From: Pseudomonas entomophila
GTDB lineage: Bacteria > Pseudomonadota > Gammaproteobacteria > Pseudomonadales > Pseudomonadaceae
Assembly (NCBI RefSeq): GCF_018417595.1
Contig: NZ_CP070982.1
Coordinates: 431,001 to 495,000, forward strand
Length of the DNA stretch: 64,000 nt
Direction: 5' to 3'
Each line of letters opens with the position of its first letter. Positions within the stretch are counted from its first letter, which is position 1. Positions 7,171 to 18,351 of the stretch are shown piece by piece. The notes under the pieces are model-generated. The model was not told where the DNA came from. It made no database searches and saw nothing but the letters and a program-made list of their open reading frames with translations. The position numbers and the translations under genes are program-made.

Positions 7171-7247
7171 TGGTGGGCCCACACGGACTCGAACCGTGGA
7201 CCAAAGGATTATGAGTCCTCTGCTCTAACCGACTGAGCTATAGGCCC
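7171..7247 (-). tRNA. tRNA-Ile (anticodon CAT, lysidine-modified type)
   Basis: The 77-nt cloverleaf can be traced fully: acceptor GGGCCTA with TGGGCCC, D arm GCTC/GAGC, anticodon loop CTCATAA, T arm CACGG/CCGTG, and an encoded CCA. The CAT anticodon (7211-7213) alone would also fit elongator Met. The anticodon-arm and variable-region sequence (GGACTCATAATCC, TTTGGTCC) resembles the AUA-reading tRNA-Ile2, whose C34 is modified to lysidine by TilS. The Ile identity is therefore likely but not proven. Confidence 0.85.
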
Positions 7248-7263
7248 TCAGCAGGTGCGCCGG

Positions 7264-7269
7264 ATTATA
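7264..7269 (-). promoter_or_regulatory. -10 element of the tRNA-Ile promoter
   Basis: On the minus strand the sequence reads exactly TATAAT, 16 bases upstream of the tRNA 5' end, and it overlaps the TAA stop of the preceding GGDEF/EAL gene. The -35 region is weak (TGGCAC-like near 7287-7292). Transcription would start around 7257. Confidence 0.55.
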
Positions 7270-10200
7270 ACGAGGGTTTCGATACCGTGCCATCCGAAAG
7301 ATCCGATAGTGCTATGCGAAGGAAGGTAGCGGCGAATTCCTCGGGTGGCAGGGGCAGGCTGACGATGTAGCCCTGGATCTGCTCGCAACCCTCGGCGGCA
7401 AGGAAGCGTTGCTGGGCCTGGTTCTCCACCCCCTCGGCGATGATCGTCAGTTGCATGCTGCGCCCCAAGGCGATGATGGCGCGGGCGATGGCGGCGTCGT
7501 GGGGGTCGTCCGGCAGGCCGCGGATGAACGACTGGTCGATCTTGAGAATGTCCAGCGGCAGGCGTTTGAGGTAGCTGAGCGAAGAATAGCCGGTGCCGAA
7601 ATCGTCGATGGCCAGCTGTACGCCCAGGTGCTTGAGCTGGTGCAGCACGCTCAGGGCTTCCTCGGCCTGGCTCATGATGAAGTTCTCGGTAATCTCCAGT
7701 TGCAGGTCACCCGCCTTGAGCTGGTAGCTCTTGAGCAGTTGCTCGATGCGTTTGGCCAGATTGGGCTGGCGTAACTGCGCGCCGGCGAGGTTGATCGAAA
7801 GCGGGCCGAAGGCCTGGTAGGTTTTTTTCCAGGCGTGCATCTGCCGGCAGGCTTGCTCAAGCACCCAGTCCCCCAGCTGGAGGATGGTGCCGTTTTCTTC
7901 GGCGAGGTGGATGAACTGCTCTGGCGGCACCTCGCCGAAGGTGGGGTGGGTCCAGCGGATCAGGGCTTCGGCGCCGACCAGGCTCTGGGTCTTGAGGCTG
8001 AACTTGGGCTGGTAGCACAGGCTCAGTTCGTTGCGTTCGATCGCGCGCCGCAGTTCGTGCTCGAGAGCGATGCGTTCGCTGGCCTGGGCGGTAAGGTCGC
8101 GGGTGTAGGTCTCGACACGGTTGCGGCCCTTGGCCTTGGAGCGGTACATGGCAGCGTCGGCGTTGCGGATCAGTGTGGCGACGTCGCTGCCGTCCTGTGG
8201 ATACAGGCTGATGCCGATGCTGGCGCTGGTGAAGAACTCGTGCTCGCCGGCTTGGAAGGGGGCATGGAAACAGGCCAAAAGTTTGTTGGCGATGGCGCTG
8301 GCATCGCTGGGTTTATGCAGGCCGGGCAGGAGGATGATGAACTCGTCGCCGCCCAGGCGGGCCACGGTGTCGACATCACGCACCTGCTCTTTCAGGCGTT
8401 GGGCGATGCCTTTGAGCAGCAGGTCGCCAACCGGGTGGCCGAGGCTGTCGTTGATGTGCTTGAAACGGTCCAGGTCGAGGAACAGCACGGCGCCCTGGCG
8501 GTTGGAGACTTGCGCGCAGGTGAGGGCCGACAGTAGGCGGTTCTCGAACAGTGCGCGGTTGGGCAGGCCGGTGAGCGGGTCGTGGTGGGCCTGGTAGTCG
8601 AGTTTGGCCTGGGCATGCTTGAGGCTGGAGATATCGGCGAACACGGCAACGAAGTGGGTGGTTTCGCGCTCGCTGTTGCGCACGGCGCTGATGGTCAGCC
8701 AGCCAGGGTACAGCTCGCCGTTCTTGCGCTTGTTGTAGATCTCGCCTTGCCAGTGGCCCTCGGCGGTCAGCTGGTGCCACATGGCGGCGTAGAAGGCACT
8801 GTCATGCTGGCCGGAGGCAAGCAGGCGGGGGGTCTGGCCGAGGGCTTCGATCTCGCTGTAGCCGGTGATCTCGCTGAATGCCCGGTTGACTGCGCTGATG
8901 CGCTGGTCGGTGTCGGTGATCAACACGCCTTCGGCGGTGTTCTCGAACACGGTGGCGGCCAGTTGCAGTTTCTCCTGCATGAGGTGGCGTTCGGTGATGT
9001 CACGGGCAATGGTCAGCATGCAGTCGACGCCGCCAATCGGCAGGGGCCTGGCAGACAGCTCGCACAGGCGGATCTGCCCGTCGCTGCGGCGGATATGGCA
9101 ACTGAAGTCGCGCACGAATCCATCGCGGTTGAGTTGCTCGACCAGGCGCTGGCGTTCGTTGAGGTCGACCCAGATGCCCAGGTCGAGGGAGGTCTGGTCG
9201 ACGGTCGTGCTGATGTCGTAGCCGGTCAGGCGGCAGAAGCCTTCGTTGACCTCCAGCAGCAGGCCATCCTTCTGGCGTGACAGCAGCAGCCCGTCAGGCG
9301 AGGCGTGGAAAGCCTTGGCGAACTTTTCCTCGGAGATCTGTAGCTGTTGCTGGGTTTCCTTGAGCTGATTGATATCACGTACCGCCACCACCAGGGCTTT
9401 GGTGCCATCCAGCTCGAAGGTCTCGGCGGAGACAAGGCCAGTAAACAACTGGCCGTTGCTGCGCCGGAAGGTCATTTCCAGGTTGCGGATACCGCCCTGG
9501 TGCAGACGCTCGAGCAACAGTGGACCCGTGCCGGCCACACCCCACAGGCCAAGTTCGGTGGCCGTGCGGCCAAGCACTTGCGCCGGGCCCAGGCCGATCT
9601 GTTCCTCGAACGCTTCGTTGACCTCCATCAGGCAGCCGTCACTGTGGCGTGCAATGAGCAGGATGTCCGGGCATTGCTGGAACACCGAGGCGAACTTCTG
9701 TTCCGACAGGCGCAGGGCGTCCTCGGTGTGCTTGGTTTCGCTGATGTCGATCATCAGGCCGCGCATCAAGGGTTTGTGGCCGTGCTCGATCATGCTGACG
9801 ATGTTGCGCACCCACAGGGAATGGCCATCGGCGCGGATCACCCGATAGTCGAGGCTGTGGTCACGCCCGGCCGCCGTTTCGCTGTCGCAGTAGGCTTGGG
9901 CCCAGAGCGCGTCCTCCGGGTGCAGGATGCTGCGCCAGAAACCGGGTTTTAGCCATTCGCCCAAGGGGTAGCCGAGCAGATCCTCGGCATGGGGCGATAC
10001 GTAGCTGTAGGTGAAATCATTGGCGTCGGCCTCCCAGGCAATCGCCGACAGGCTCTCGACCAGGCCGCGGTAGTGGTATTCGCTGCTGCGCAGCTCCTGC
10101 TCCAGGGCGATGCGCCGGGAGATCTCCGAGCTGAGCCGGCGGTTGATGCGGATCACCACGGCGAGGATGGCCACCAGCAACAGGACGCCCGGCAGGCCGT

Positions 10201-11008
10201 AGAGCAGCATGTCGTGCCAGAACGTGCGCTGGTCGATGACATTACCCACCCAGCGTTGCTGGATATGGCTGACCTCGCTGCTGCTCATGTCGGCCATGAC
10301 CTTGTCGAGGATGCCGATGAAAATCTTCTGTTCTTGTGGCGCGGCCATGGCCAACTGATAGCGGTAGGGCGTCTCGCCACTGACGTAGAGGCCGTCGAGC
10401 TTGAGCTGGCGCAGGCTCCAGATGCTCGAGGCGAGGTCGCCGACCACCGCGTCCACCGCATCCGTGGCCAGGGCCTGGAGCGTGGAACTGACGTTGGGCA
10501 TGGCGACCAGGTTCAGGTCCGGATGGTGGGTGCGCAGCAATTCATGGGGGGCGTAGTTCTCCACCACGGCGATCTTCAAGCCATAGAGATCTTCCAGGTT
10601 GCGCGGTTGAGCGCCGCCTTTGTGGGCGAGAATGACGATCGGGAAGTCCAGGTAGGGACGGGTGAATGCCAGGTAGGCCTGGCGTTCCGGGGTGGACATG
10701 ATCCCGGGCAGCAGGTCGATGCGGCCCGTGCGGGCCTGCGCGAGCACCTCGGTCCAGCTGCTGGGCTCGATGGGCTTGAGCTTGATGCCAAGACGGTCCT
10801 GGATCAAGGCGATGTAATCGGCGGCCAATCCCTGGTAGCGGCCTTCCTGGTCGCGAAATTCAAATGGCGGCCATGAAGCGTCGACGCCCAGGCGCAGCTG
10901 CGGGTGAGCGCTGAGCCAGGCTTGTTCCTCGTCAGTCAGGGTGAGCGCGCCGGCCGTTGTGTTCCAGGCGAGCAGGAGCAGCAACAGAAGGGCCGGCATC
11001 AAGGGCAT
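7265..11008 (-). CDS. Sensor protein with periplasmic SBP, multiple PAS, GGDEF and EAL domains (c-di-GMP turnover)
   Basis: A 1247-residue membrane protein. In order it has a signal peptide (MPLMPALLLLLLLAW), a periplasmic amino-acid-binding-like SBP_bac_3 domain (about 25-265), a membrane segment (LLYGLPGVLLLVAILAVVI, near 275-295), about four PAS domains, a GGDEF domain with an intact GGDEF motif near residue 885, and an EAL domain with GAEALIRW near 1012. Both catalytic signatures are intact, so it may make and/or degrade cyclic di-GMP in response to an extracellular small molecule. The ATG at 11008 is chosen because it begins the signal peptide. The frame extends 28 codons further upstream without support. 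Confidence 0.93.
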   Translation of the reverse strand: MPLMPALLLLLLLAWNTTAGALTLTDEEQAWLSAHPQLRLGVDASWPPFEFRDQEGRYQGLAADYIALIQDRLGIKLKPIEPSSWTEVLAQARTGRIDLLPGIMSTPERQAYLAFTRPYLDFPIVILAHKGGAQPRNLEDLYGLKIAVVENYAPHELLRTHHPDLNLVAMPNVSSTLQALATDAVDAVVGDLASSIWSLRQLKLDGLYVSGETPYRYQLAMAAPQEQKIFIGILDKVMADMSSSEVSHIQQRWVGNVIDQRTFWHDMLLYGLPGVLLLVAILAVVIRINRRLSSEISRRIALEQELRSSEYHYRGLVESLSAIAWEADANDFTYSYVSPHAEDLLGYPLGEWLKPGFWRSILHPEDALWAQAYCDSETAAGRDHSLDYRVIRADGHSLWVRNIVSMIEHGHKPLMRGLMIDISETKHTEDALRLSEQKFASVFQQCPDILLIARHSDGCLMEVNEAFEEQIGLGPAQVLGRTATELGLWGVAGTGPLLLERLHQGGIRNLEMTFRRSNGQLFTGLVSAETFELDGTKALVVAVRDINQLKETQQQLQISEEKFAKAFHASPDGLLLSRQKDGLLLEVNEGFCRLTGYDISTTVDQTSLDLGIWVDLNERQRLVEQLNRDGFVRDFSCHIRRSDGQIRLCELSARPLPIGGVDCMLTIARDITERHLMQEKLQLAATVFENTAEGVLITDTDQRISAVNRAFSEITGYSEIEALGQTPRLLASGQHDSAFYAAMWHQLTAEGHWQGEIYNKRKNGELYPGWLTISAVRNSERETTHFVAVFADISSLKHAQAKLDYQAHHDPLTGLPNRALFENRLLSALTCAQVSNRQGAVLFLDLDRFKHINDSLGHPVGDLLLKGIAQRLKEQVRDVDTVARLGGDEFIILLPGLHKPSDASAIANKLLACFHAPFQAGEHEFFTSASIGISLYPQDGSDVATLIRNADAAMYRSKAKGRNRVETYTRDLTAQASERIALEHELRRAIERNELSLCYQPKFSLKTQSLVGAEALIRWTHPTFGEVPPEQFIHLAEENGTILQLGDWVLEQACRQMHAWKKTYQAFGPLSINLAGAQLRQPNLAKRIEQLLKSYQLKAGDLQLEITENFIMSQAEEALSVLHQLKHLGVQLAIDDFGTGYSSLSYLKRLPLDILKIDQSFIRGLPDDPHDAAIARAIIALGRSMQLTIIAEGVENQAQQRFLAAEGCEQIQGYIVSLPLPPEEFAATFLRIALSDLSDGTVSKPSL

Positions 11009-11092
11009 AGCGGCCTCTCGATCAGGGGGTCTGACTCGAGTGTAGACGGGCATCCGGCCAGCGGCGTGGCGCCGTTCACGACCATTTGTCAC

Positions 11093-11122
11093 ATAAGAAA
11101 AACCCCGGCCTGGGCCGGGGTT
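11093..11122 (-). terminator. Rho-independent terminator of rpoD
   Basis: A strong GC stem (AACCCCGG...CCGGGGTT) lies immediately past the rpoD stop. On the minus strand it is followed by TTTTTCTT. Confidence 0.9.
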
Positions 11123-11127
11123 CGTCT

Positions 11128-12978
<1,851 letters not shown>

Positions 12979-13045
12979 AACACCCTATCCACTGAAGGTC
13001 TTGGCGGGCAAAAAACAAGCCGAGGATTATACCCGAGCATGGACC

Positions 13046-15028
13046 TCACGCGCCAGATGAGGTCGGGTTTTGTGCGGGAACATTGCGGCGGAGCAAGTCA
13101 AGCAGCTTGGCATTTTCGTCCTCGTCCAGCTTCGTTAGACGGGATTTACTGATCAAACGTTCCAGGCCGCGCTCCCGCTGAGTGGCTGATAATCTGTTAA
13201 TGGTGTCGAAAAACTGCTGTTCAAGGTTCTGGTCCTCGATTAGCCATTCTTTCTCGGCCATTGATCGTAACATCGCGCCGTACTGAGTTCCGTGACAGCG
13301 GGCCATCAGTTCCATGGAGCTTAGCTCAGGTTTTTTCTGCACGGACTGGACCACCGAGATCAGCAGTTGGCCGTCTTCAGACTTCTCGTCGGCGAAGTTG
13401 CTGGCGTCCTCGACTTTCAAGGCGAGGGCAGGGCGGTGCAAGACCGTGCGGATGGCGATCCTTATTGGTGGCTCAACTGCCACGGGTACCCACTGCGGCG
13501 GTTCGCGCCGCCATTCGCCATCTTTCCAGTTCTTGCCGCCTTTCCAAGACTTGCCATCGCGTGGCTTCTTGCTACTTCCCTTGCTGGGTGTCCATTCCTG
13601 GTAGCCGTGCGCATCCGCCGAATAGTCGGGCGGTGCGGGGTCGCCATAATGGCCGTAGTCGATTTCGCTCGGGTAGTTGTAATCAGGGGCGAGATTGTGG
13701 CTGGACAGGCTGGATTGCGGTGTGTCCTTTCTCAGTTGCTCTGTTTGCTGTGCATCGAGCCCGGTAATTTCCTTCAGGCGGTTGCGCATCAACTGACGCA
13801 GGTTCGCACCGGGCACCTGCTCGATCAGCGGAGTGGCCAGCGTGGCCATGTGCGCCTTGCCTTCCAGCGAGCGGGGATCTGCCTCGTTGCTCAGCTGTTC
13901 GAAGAAGTAGTCGGCCAGCGACTGGGCGTGCTGGTTGATGCGCGCCTGGAAGGCGTCGGTGCCCTCGGCGCGGACCAGGCTGTCCGGGTCCTCGCCTTCG
14001 GGCAGGAACAGGAAGCGCGCGCGGCGGCCATCCTGCAGGCTCGACAGGGTCGACTCCAGCGCGCGCCAGGCGGCCTTGCGGCCGGCCTGGTCGCCGTCGA
14101 AGCAAAACAGCACGCTGGGTACGACGCGGAACAGGCGCTTGAGGTGCTCCTCGCTGGTGGCCGTGCCCAGCGTGGCCACCGCGTTGCGCAGGCCTTGCTG
14201 GGCGAGGGCGATCACGTCCATGTAGCCCTCGACCACGATGATCTCGTCGAGGTTGCGGTTGTGCTTGCGTGCCTCGTACAGGCCGTACAATTCCTGGCCT
14301 TTGTGGAATACCGGGGTTTCCGGGGAGTTCAGGTACTTGGGCTTGTCGTCGCCCAGTACCCGGCCGCCAAAGGCGATCACCCGGCCGCGACTGTCGCGGA
14401 TGGGGAACATCACTCGGTCACGGAAGCGGTCGTAGCGCTTGCCGCTTTCGGCGTTCTCGATCAGCAGGCCCGCGTCGATCATCACCTTCTGCTGCAGGGT
14501 GTCGGCACCCAGGTGCTTGAGCAGGTTGTCCCAGCCCGGTGGCGCGAAGCCCAGGCCGAAGTCGCGGGCGATCTCGCCGGACAGGCCGCGACCCTTCAGG
14601 TACTCCACTGCCGCCTTGCGGGTGGGGTGGTTGCGCAGGGCCTGGCGGTAGAACTCTGCGGCGGCTTCGAGCAGCGGGTACAGCGGCGAGTCGGTCGGCT
14701 GGCGCGGCTTCTGTCCGCGACGGCCTTCCTCGCGTGGTACCTCCATGCCCGCCGCGCGTGCCAGTTCCTCGACTGCCTGGGGGAAATCCAGGTTGTCGTG
14801 GTCCATGACAAAGCCAAGCGCGTTACCGCCGGCGCCACAACCGAAACAGTAGTAGAACTGCTTGTCGGGGCTGACAGTGAAGGAGGGGCTTTTTTCCTTG
14901 TGAAACGGGCAGCAGGCGGAGAGATTCTTGCCGGTCTTCTTCAGCTGGACGCGCGAACTCACCACATCGACGATGTCGGTGCGGTTGAGGAGGTCATCGA
15001 TGAAGCTCTGGGGAATCAGCCCGGCCAT
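13046..15028 (-). CDS. dnaG: DNA primase DnaG
   Basis: A 660-residue primase that makes RNA primers at the replication fork. The CHC2 zinc-binding module is visible in the first 70 residues (CCPFHKEKSPSF, then YYCFGCGAGGN), followed by the TOPRIM catalytic core (IIVVEGYMDVIALAQ, then FCFDGDQAGRKA) and a DnaB-binding C-terminal domain. The ATG at 15028 (MAGLIPQSF) is the family start; seven extra codons in the open frame are dropped. A low-complexity linker rich in Gly, Lys and Trp (about 480-530) separates core and C-terminal domain. It is the middle gene of rpsU-dnaG-rpoD. Confidence 0.98.
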   Translation of the reverse strand: MAGLIPQSFIDDLLNRTDIVDVVSSRVQLKKTGKNLSACCPFHKEKSPSFTVSPDKQFYYCFGCGAGGNALGFVMDHDNLDFPQAVEELARAAGMEVPREEGRRGQKPRQPTDSPLYPLLEAAAEFYRQALRNHPTRKAAVEYLKGRGLSGEIARDFGLGFAPPGWDNLLKHLGADTLQQKVMIDAGLLIENAESGKRYDRFRDRVMFPIRDSRGRVIAFGGRVLGDDKPKYLNSPETPVFHKGQELYGLYEARKHNRNLDEIIVVEGYMDVIALAQQGLRNAVATLGTATSEEHLKRLFRVVPSVLFCFDGDQAGRKAAWRALESTLSSLQDGRRARFLFLPEGEDPDSLVRAEGTDAFQARINQHAQSLADYFFEQLSNEADPRSLEGKAHMATLATPLIEQVPGANLRQLMRNRLKEITGLDAQQTEQLRKDTPQSSLSSHNLAPDYNYPSEIDYGHYGDPAPPDYSADAHGYQEWTPSKGSSKKPRDGKSWKGGKNWKDGEWRREPPQWVPVAVEPPIRIAIRTVLHRPALALKVEDASNFADEKSEDGQLLISVVQSVQKKPELSSMELMARCHGTQYGAMLRSMAEKEWLIEDQNLEQQFFDTINRLSATQRERGLERLISKSRLTKLDEDENAKLLDLLRRNVPAQNPTSSGA

Positions 15029-15307
15029 GGCAGTCTCGTCATCTGGCAACTGGCAAGTCTAAACGCTTGTGCGCGGGTTTGGCGTGGGGTATCGCAGAAG
15101 AGGTGTTGTGCTCGTCACCAGCCCGATGAAGGGCTCGTCAGAGAGGACGTGCACGCCTGGCCAAAGACCAGTTCTGACGTGTTGAGGCTGGTTGCCCATG
15201 GCTTTTGCCGGGGCACCCAAGGCGCATGGCCAAGGGTTTGAAACGACCGCTGCCATCAGCCCGACACGAGGCCGGGCGGGGCAGAAGCTTTGCGTAGAAC
15301 GTCTGTA

Positions 15308-15523
15308 TTAGTACAGACGAACGGCGCGGCGCTGTTCGCGCTGAACCTTCTTGGCGTGACGCTTAACAGCGGCAGCGGCTTTGCGCTTACGCTCGGCGGT
15401 CGGCTTCTCGTAAAACTCGCGGCTACGAACTTCAGCCAGTACTCCGGCTTTTTCGCAGGAGCGCTTGAAACGACGCAGAGCTACGTCGAAGGGTTCGTTC
15501 TCTTTAACTTTGACGGCTGGCAT
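15308..15523 (-). CDS. rpsU: 30S ribosomal protein S21
   Basis: A 71-residue, very basic protein of the S21 family ([21 protein letters not shown] start, RRAVRLY end), a small-subunit component needed for initiation. It is the first gene of the rpsU-dnaG-rpoD block. The 280-base gap to dnaG probably contains an attenuating terminator and internal promoters, as in other gammaproteobacteria, but I see no unambiguous terminator there. It is divergent from tsaD. Confidence 0.98.
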   Translation of the reverse strand: MPAVKVKENEPFDVALRRFKRSCEKAGVLAEVRSREFYEKPTAERKRKAAAAVKRHAKKVQREQRRAVRLY

Positions 15524-15728
15524 CCAGGGCTACCTTAATTCATTACCGGGGTAGACGTGCTCCTGGCAAAACATAAGGTGTGCTGGAGAACGTCGGTTTT
15601 CAAGGGTTGCGGATGTTAACCCTTAGCTGGCCGGAATGCAAAGCCTCTGATCGAAAACCGCTGGTCGGCACAAGGTGCGGGGACTATCATGCGCGCCTTC
15701 GAATTCAGCCTCCACAAGGCACGGACCC

Positions 15729-16754
15729 ATGCTAGTACTGGGATTGGAAACATCCTGCGACGAAACTGGCGTCGCATTATACGACAGCGAACGCGGCCTG
15801 CTGGCCGACGCGCTGTTCAGCCAGATCGACCTGCACCGCGTCTATGGCGGTGTCGTCCCCGAGCTCGCATCGCGCGACCACGTCAAGCGCATGTTGCCGC
15901 TGATCCGCCAGGTGCTGCAAGAAGCCGGCTGCGTCGCCACCGAGATCGACGCCATCGCCTACACCGCGGGTCCTGGCCTGGTCGGCGCGCTGCTGGTGGG
16001 TGCGTCTTGCGCCCAGGCACTGGCGTTCGCCTGGGATATTCCGGCGATCGGTGTGCACCATATGGAAGGCCATCTGCTGGCGCCGATGCTCGAGGAGCAA
16101 CCACCGGAATTTCCGTTCGTCGCTTTGTTAGTCTCGGGTGGCCACACGCAGTTGGTTCGGGTAGATGGGATCGGCCAATACGAGCTGCTGGGCGAGAGCC
16201 TGGATGACGCCGCTGGCGAGGCCTTCGACAAGACCGCCAAGCTGATCGGCCTCAACTACCCGGGTGGCCCGGAGATCGCGCGCCTGGCCGAGCAGGGCAC
16301 GCCGGGGCGTTTCGTATTCCCACGGCCGATGACCGATCGGCCTGGCCTGCAATTCAGCTTCAGTGGCCTGAAGACCTTCGCCCTGAACACCTGGCAGCAA
16401 TGCCGTGATGCCGGGGACGACAACGAGCAAACCCGTTGCGACGTGTCGCTGGCGTTCCAGCAGGCGGTGGTGGAGACTCTGACCATCAAGTGCAAGCGCG
16501 CCCTCAAGCAGACCGGCCTCAAGCGCCTGGTCATCGCAGGTGGCGTAAGTGCCAACAAGGCCCTGCGCGCATCCCTCGAGGAGATGCTGGCCAGCATCAA
16601 GGGCAACGTCTATTACGCGCGCCCGCGCTTCTGTACCGACAATGGCGCGATGATCGCCTACGCGGGCTGCCAGCGTCTTCTGGCCGGCCAGCAGCAGGAC
16701 CTGGCGATCAGCGTCCAGGCACGCTGGCCGATGGAACAGTTGCCTCCCGTGTGA
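15729..16754 (+). CDS. tsaD: tRNA N6-adenosine threonylcarbamoyltransferase TsaD
   Basis: A 341-residue ASKHA-fold enzyme that, with TsaB/TsaE, transfers the threonylcarbamoyl group to A37 of ANN-decoding tRNAs. The start [16 protein letters not shown] at 15729 is the family N-terminus; the open frame begins 18 codons earlier. The metal-binding HxxxH is visible as HHMEGH, and the nucleotide-binding Gly-rich segment [13 protein letters not shown] is present. Its location beside rpsU is conserved in gammaproteobacteria (formerly called gcp/ygjD). Confidence 0.98.
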   Translation: MLVLGLETSCDETGVALYDSERGLLADALFSQIDLHRVYGGVVPELASRDHVKRMLPLIRQVLQEAGCVATEIDAIAYTAGPGLVGALLVGASCAQALAFAWDIPAIGVHHMEGHLLAPMLEEQPPEFPFVALLVSGGHTQLVRVDGIGQYELLGESLDDAAGEAFDKTAKLIGLNYPGGPEIARLAEQGTPGRFVFPRPMTDRPGLQFSFSGLKTFALNTWQQCRDAGDDNEQTRCDVSLAFQQAVVETLTIKCKRALKQTGLKRLVIAGGVSANKALRASLEEMLASIKGNVYYARPRFCTDNGAMIAYAGCQRLLAGQQQDLAISVQARWPMEQLPPV

Positions 16755-16775
16755 GAGGGCGCCGGAAGGCGAGCG

Positions 16776-17345
16776 TCAGAAGTGGCGTTCGCGCCCGGCG
16801 AACAGGTCGCGCAGGTTGCTGCGGTGTCGCCACACGATCATCAGGGTGAGCACCGTCATCGGCAGCAAGGCCTCGGGCTCGCGCCAGGCCAGCAATGGCA
16901 GGGTGAGCGGCGTGGCGATGAGGGCGGCCAGCGAGCTGGTGCGGGTCAGGTAGAAGGTCAGCAGCCAGGCGCCGATGGCCAGTAACGCGGCCGGGAAGTA
17001 CAGGGCCATCAGCATGCCGGCTGCCGTGGCGACGCCCTTGCCGCCCTGGAAGCGGAAGTAGACCGGGAACAGATGGCCGAGTACCGCGCAGATGCCGACC
17101 CAGGCCTGCTCCTGCGGGTCGAGGCCGACCTGGCGTGCCAACAGCACGGGCAACATGCCCTTGCACAGGTCGCCCAGCAGCGTCAGGATCGCCAGCTTGC
17201 GCCCTGCCAGGCGTAGCATGTTGGTTGCGCCGGCGTTGCCCGAGCCACTGGAACGCGGGTCCGGGCTGCCCGTGAGGCGGCTCAGGAGGATGGCGAAGGA
17301 CAGAGAGCCGAGCAGGTAGGCAAGCAGCGCCAGTGACCAAAACAT
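16776..17345 (-). CDS. plsY: Acyl-phosphate glycerol-3-phosphate acyltransferase PlsY
   Basis: A 189-residue integral membrane enzyme that acylates glycerol-3-phosphate from acyl-phosphate, the first step of phospholipid synthesis. The three PlsY signatures are present: [31 protein letters not shown], and a third near the C-terminus ([17 protein letters not shown]). About five membrane segments are evident. It is transcribed convergently with tsaD and divergently from folB. Confidence 0.97.
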   Translation of the reverse strand: MFWSLALLAYLLGSLSFAILLSRLTGSPDPRSSGSGNAGATNMLRLAGRKLAILTLLGDLCKGMLPVLLARQVGLDPQEQAWVGICAVLGHLFPVYFRFQGGKGVATAAGMLMALYFPAALLAIGAWLLTFYLTRTSSLAALIATPLTLPLLAWREPEALLPMTVLTLMIVWRHRSNLRDLFAGRERHF

Positions 17346-17419
17346 GCTAACTATTCCGGGCGAGGACGCCCTGATTCTAACGGCGCCCGTCGCCCTTGTC
17401 GTGCTGTGGAGAGAAGTGC

Positions 17420-17776
17420 TTGGACAGAGTGTTCATCGAAGGCCTGGAAGTCGATACCGTCATTGGTGCCTATGACTGGGAGCGGGATATTCGCCAGTGC
17501 CTGCGCCTGGACCTGAGTTTCGCCTGGGATAACCGCCCGGCCGCCGCAGGTGACGACCTTTCACTGGCACTCGACTACGCCAGCGTTTCGGCGCGCATCC
17601 AGGCCTTTGCCGAGCAGGCGCGCTTCGAACTGGTCGAGACCTTCGCCGAGCGCCTGGTGGCGGTGCTGATGGGCGAGTTCAACATCCCTTGGGTGCGCCT
17701 GAAGCTGACCAAGCCAGGCGCGGTGCCCGCGGCCCGTGGCGGCGTTGGCGTGGAGATCGAGCGCGGATGTCTCTGA
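17420..17776 (+). CDS. folB: Dihydroneopterin aldolase FolB
   Basis: A 118-residue folate-pathway enzyme that cleaves dihydroneopterin to 6-hydroxymethyl-dihydropterin. The family pattern begins [21 protein letters not shown]. No ATG fits that N-terminus. A TTG at 17420 with GGAGAG six bases upstream is the best start, giving the usual length. Another TTG at 17396 has no good ribosome site. Its stop overlaps the folK start by 10 bases, implying translational coupling. folK carries out the next step but one in the same pathway. Confidence 0.92.
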   Translation: MDRVFIEGLEVDTVIGAYDWERDIRQCLRLDLSFAWDNRPAAAGDDLSLALDYASVSARIQAFAEQARFELVETFAERLVAVLMGEFNIPWVRLKLTKPGAVPAARGGVGVEIERGCL

Positions 17777-18276
17777 GCACGGTTTACCTGGGGGTGGGCA
17801 GTAACATCGACCGCGAACGGCATTTGTGCGCGGGGCTCGATGCGCTGGCGGGCATTCTCAGTGACATGCACTGTTCAGCGGTGTTCGAAAGCCAGGCCGT
17901 GGGCATCAAGAGCGGGCCCTTCTACAACCTGGTGGTGCGTGGACAGACCGATCTGCCGCTGCTGGAGCTCGATCGTCGTCTCAAGTTCATCGAAGCGGAC
18001 AATGGCCGCTATGCGCCGGACCGCAAGGGCCTGCCGCTGGATATCGATGTGTTGATGTACGACGACCTGCATGGCACGTTCAATGGGCTTGTGCTGCCTC
18101 GTGCGGAGATCCTGAAGAACGCCTTTGTGCTGTGGCCACTGTCGCTGTTGGCGCCGGAGCTGGTGCACCCGGGCGCGGGCAAGCCAATGGGGCAGTTGTG
18201 GCATGAGGCGAGCATCGAGCAGGTACTGGCACCGGTGCCGTTCGAATGGCGGGGTTTGCAGCTGACCCGGATCTGA
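17767..18276 (+). CDS. folK: 6-hydroxymethyl-7,8-dihydropterin pyrophosphokinase FolK
   Basis: A 169-residue HPPK enzyme that activates hydroxymethyl-dihydropterin by pyrophosphate transfer from ATP. Family features are the N-terminal YLGVGSNIDRERHL, ESQAVG and the signature RKGLPLDIDVLMYDD. The ATG at 17767 lies within the end of folB, so the two are coupled. It is somewhat divergent from the E. coli enzyme, but the signature is intact. Confidence 0.95.
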   Translation: MSLSTVYLGVGSNIDRERHLCAGLDALAGILSDMHCSAVFESQAVGIKSGPFYNLVVRGQTDLPLLELDRRLKFIEADNGRYAPDRKGLPLDIDVLMYDDLHGTFNGLVLPRAEILKNAFVLWPLSLLAPELVHPGAGKPMGQLWHEASIEQVLAPVPFEWRGLQLTRI

Positions 18277-18283
18277 TCCGTAG

Positions 18284-18345
18284 CGGTTCGCCGGCAAGCC
18301 GGCCCCTACACATCAGGTAGGAGCCGGATTGCCAGCGAACAGGTA
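18284..18345. repeat. REP pair (CGCCGGCAAGCCGGC family)
   Basis: Two inverted copies of the P. putida-type REP, GTTCGCCGGCAAGCCGGC and its degenerate partner, lie between the convergent folK and cca genes. Confidence 0.8.
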
Positions 18346-18351
18346 GCACGG

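Noticed and set aside
15050..15307. Possible terminator or attenuator between rpsU and dnaG
   Set aside because: Short GC stems are present but none has a convincing loop and T-tail, so no site was annotated.
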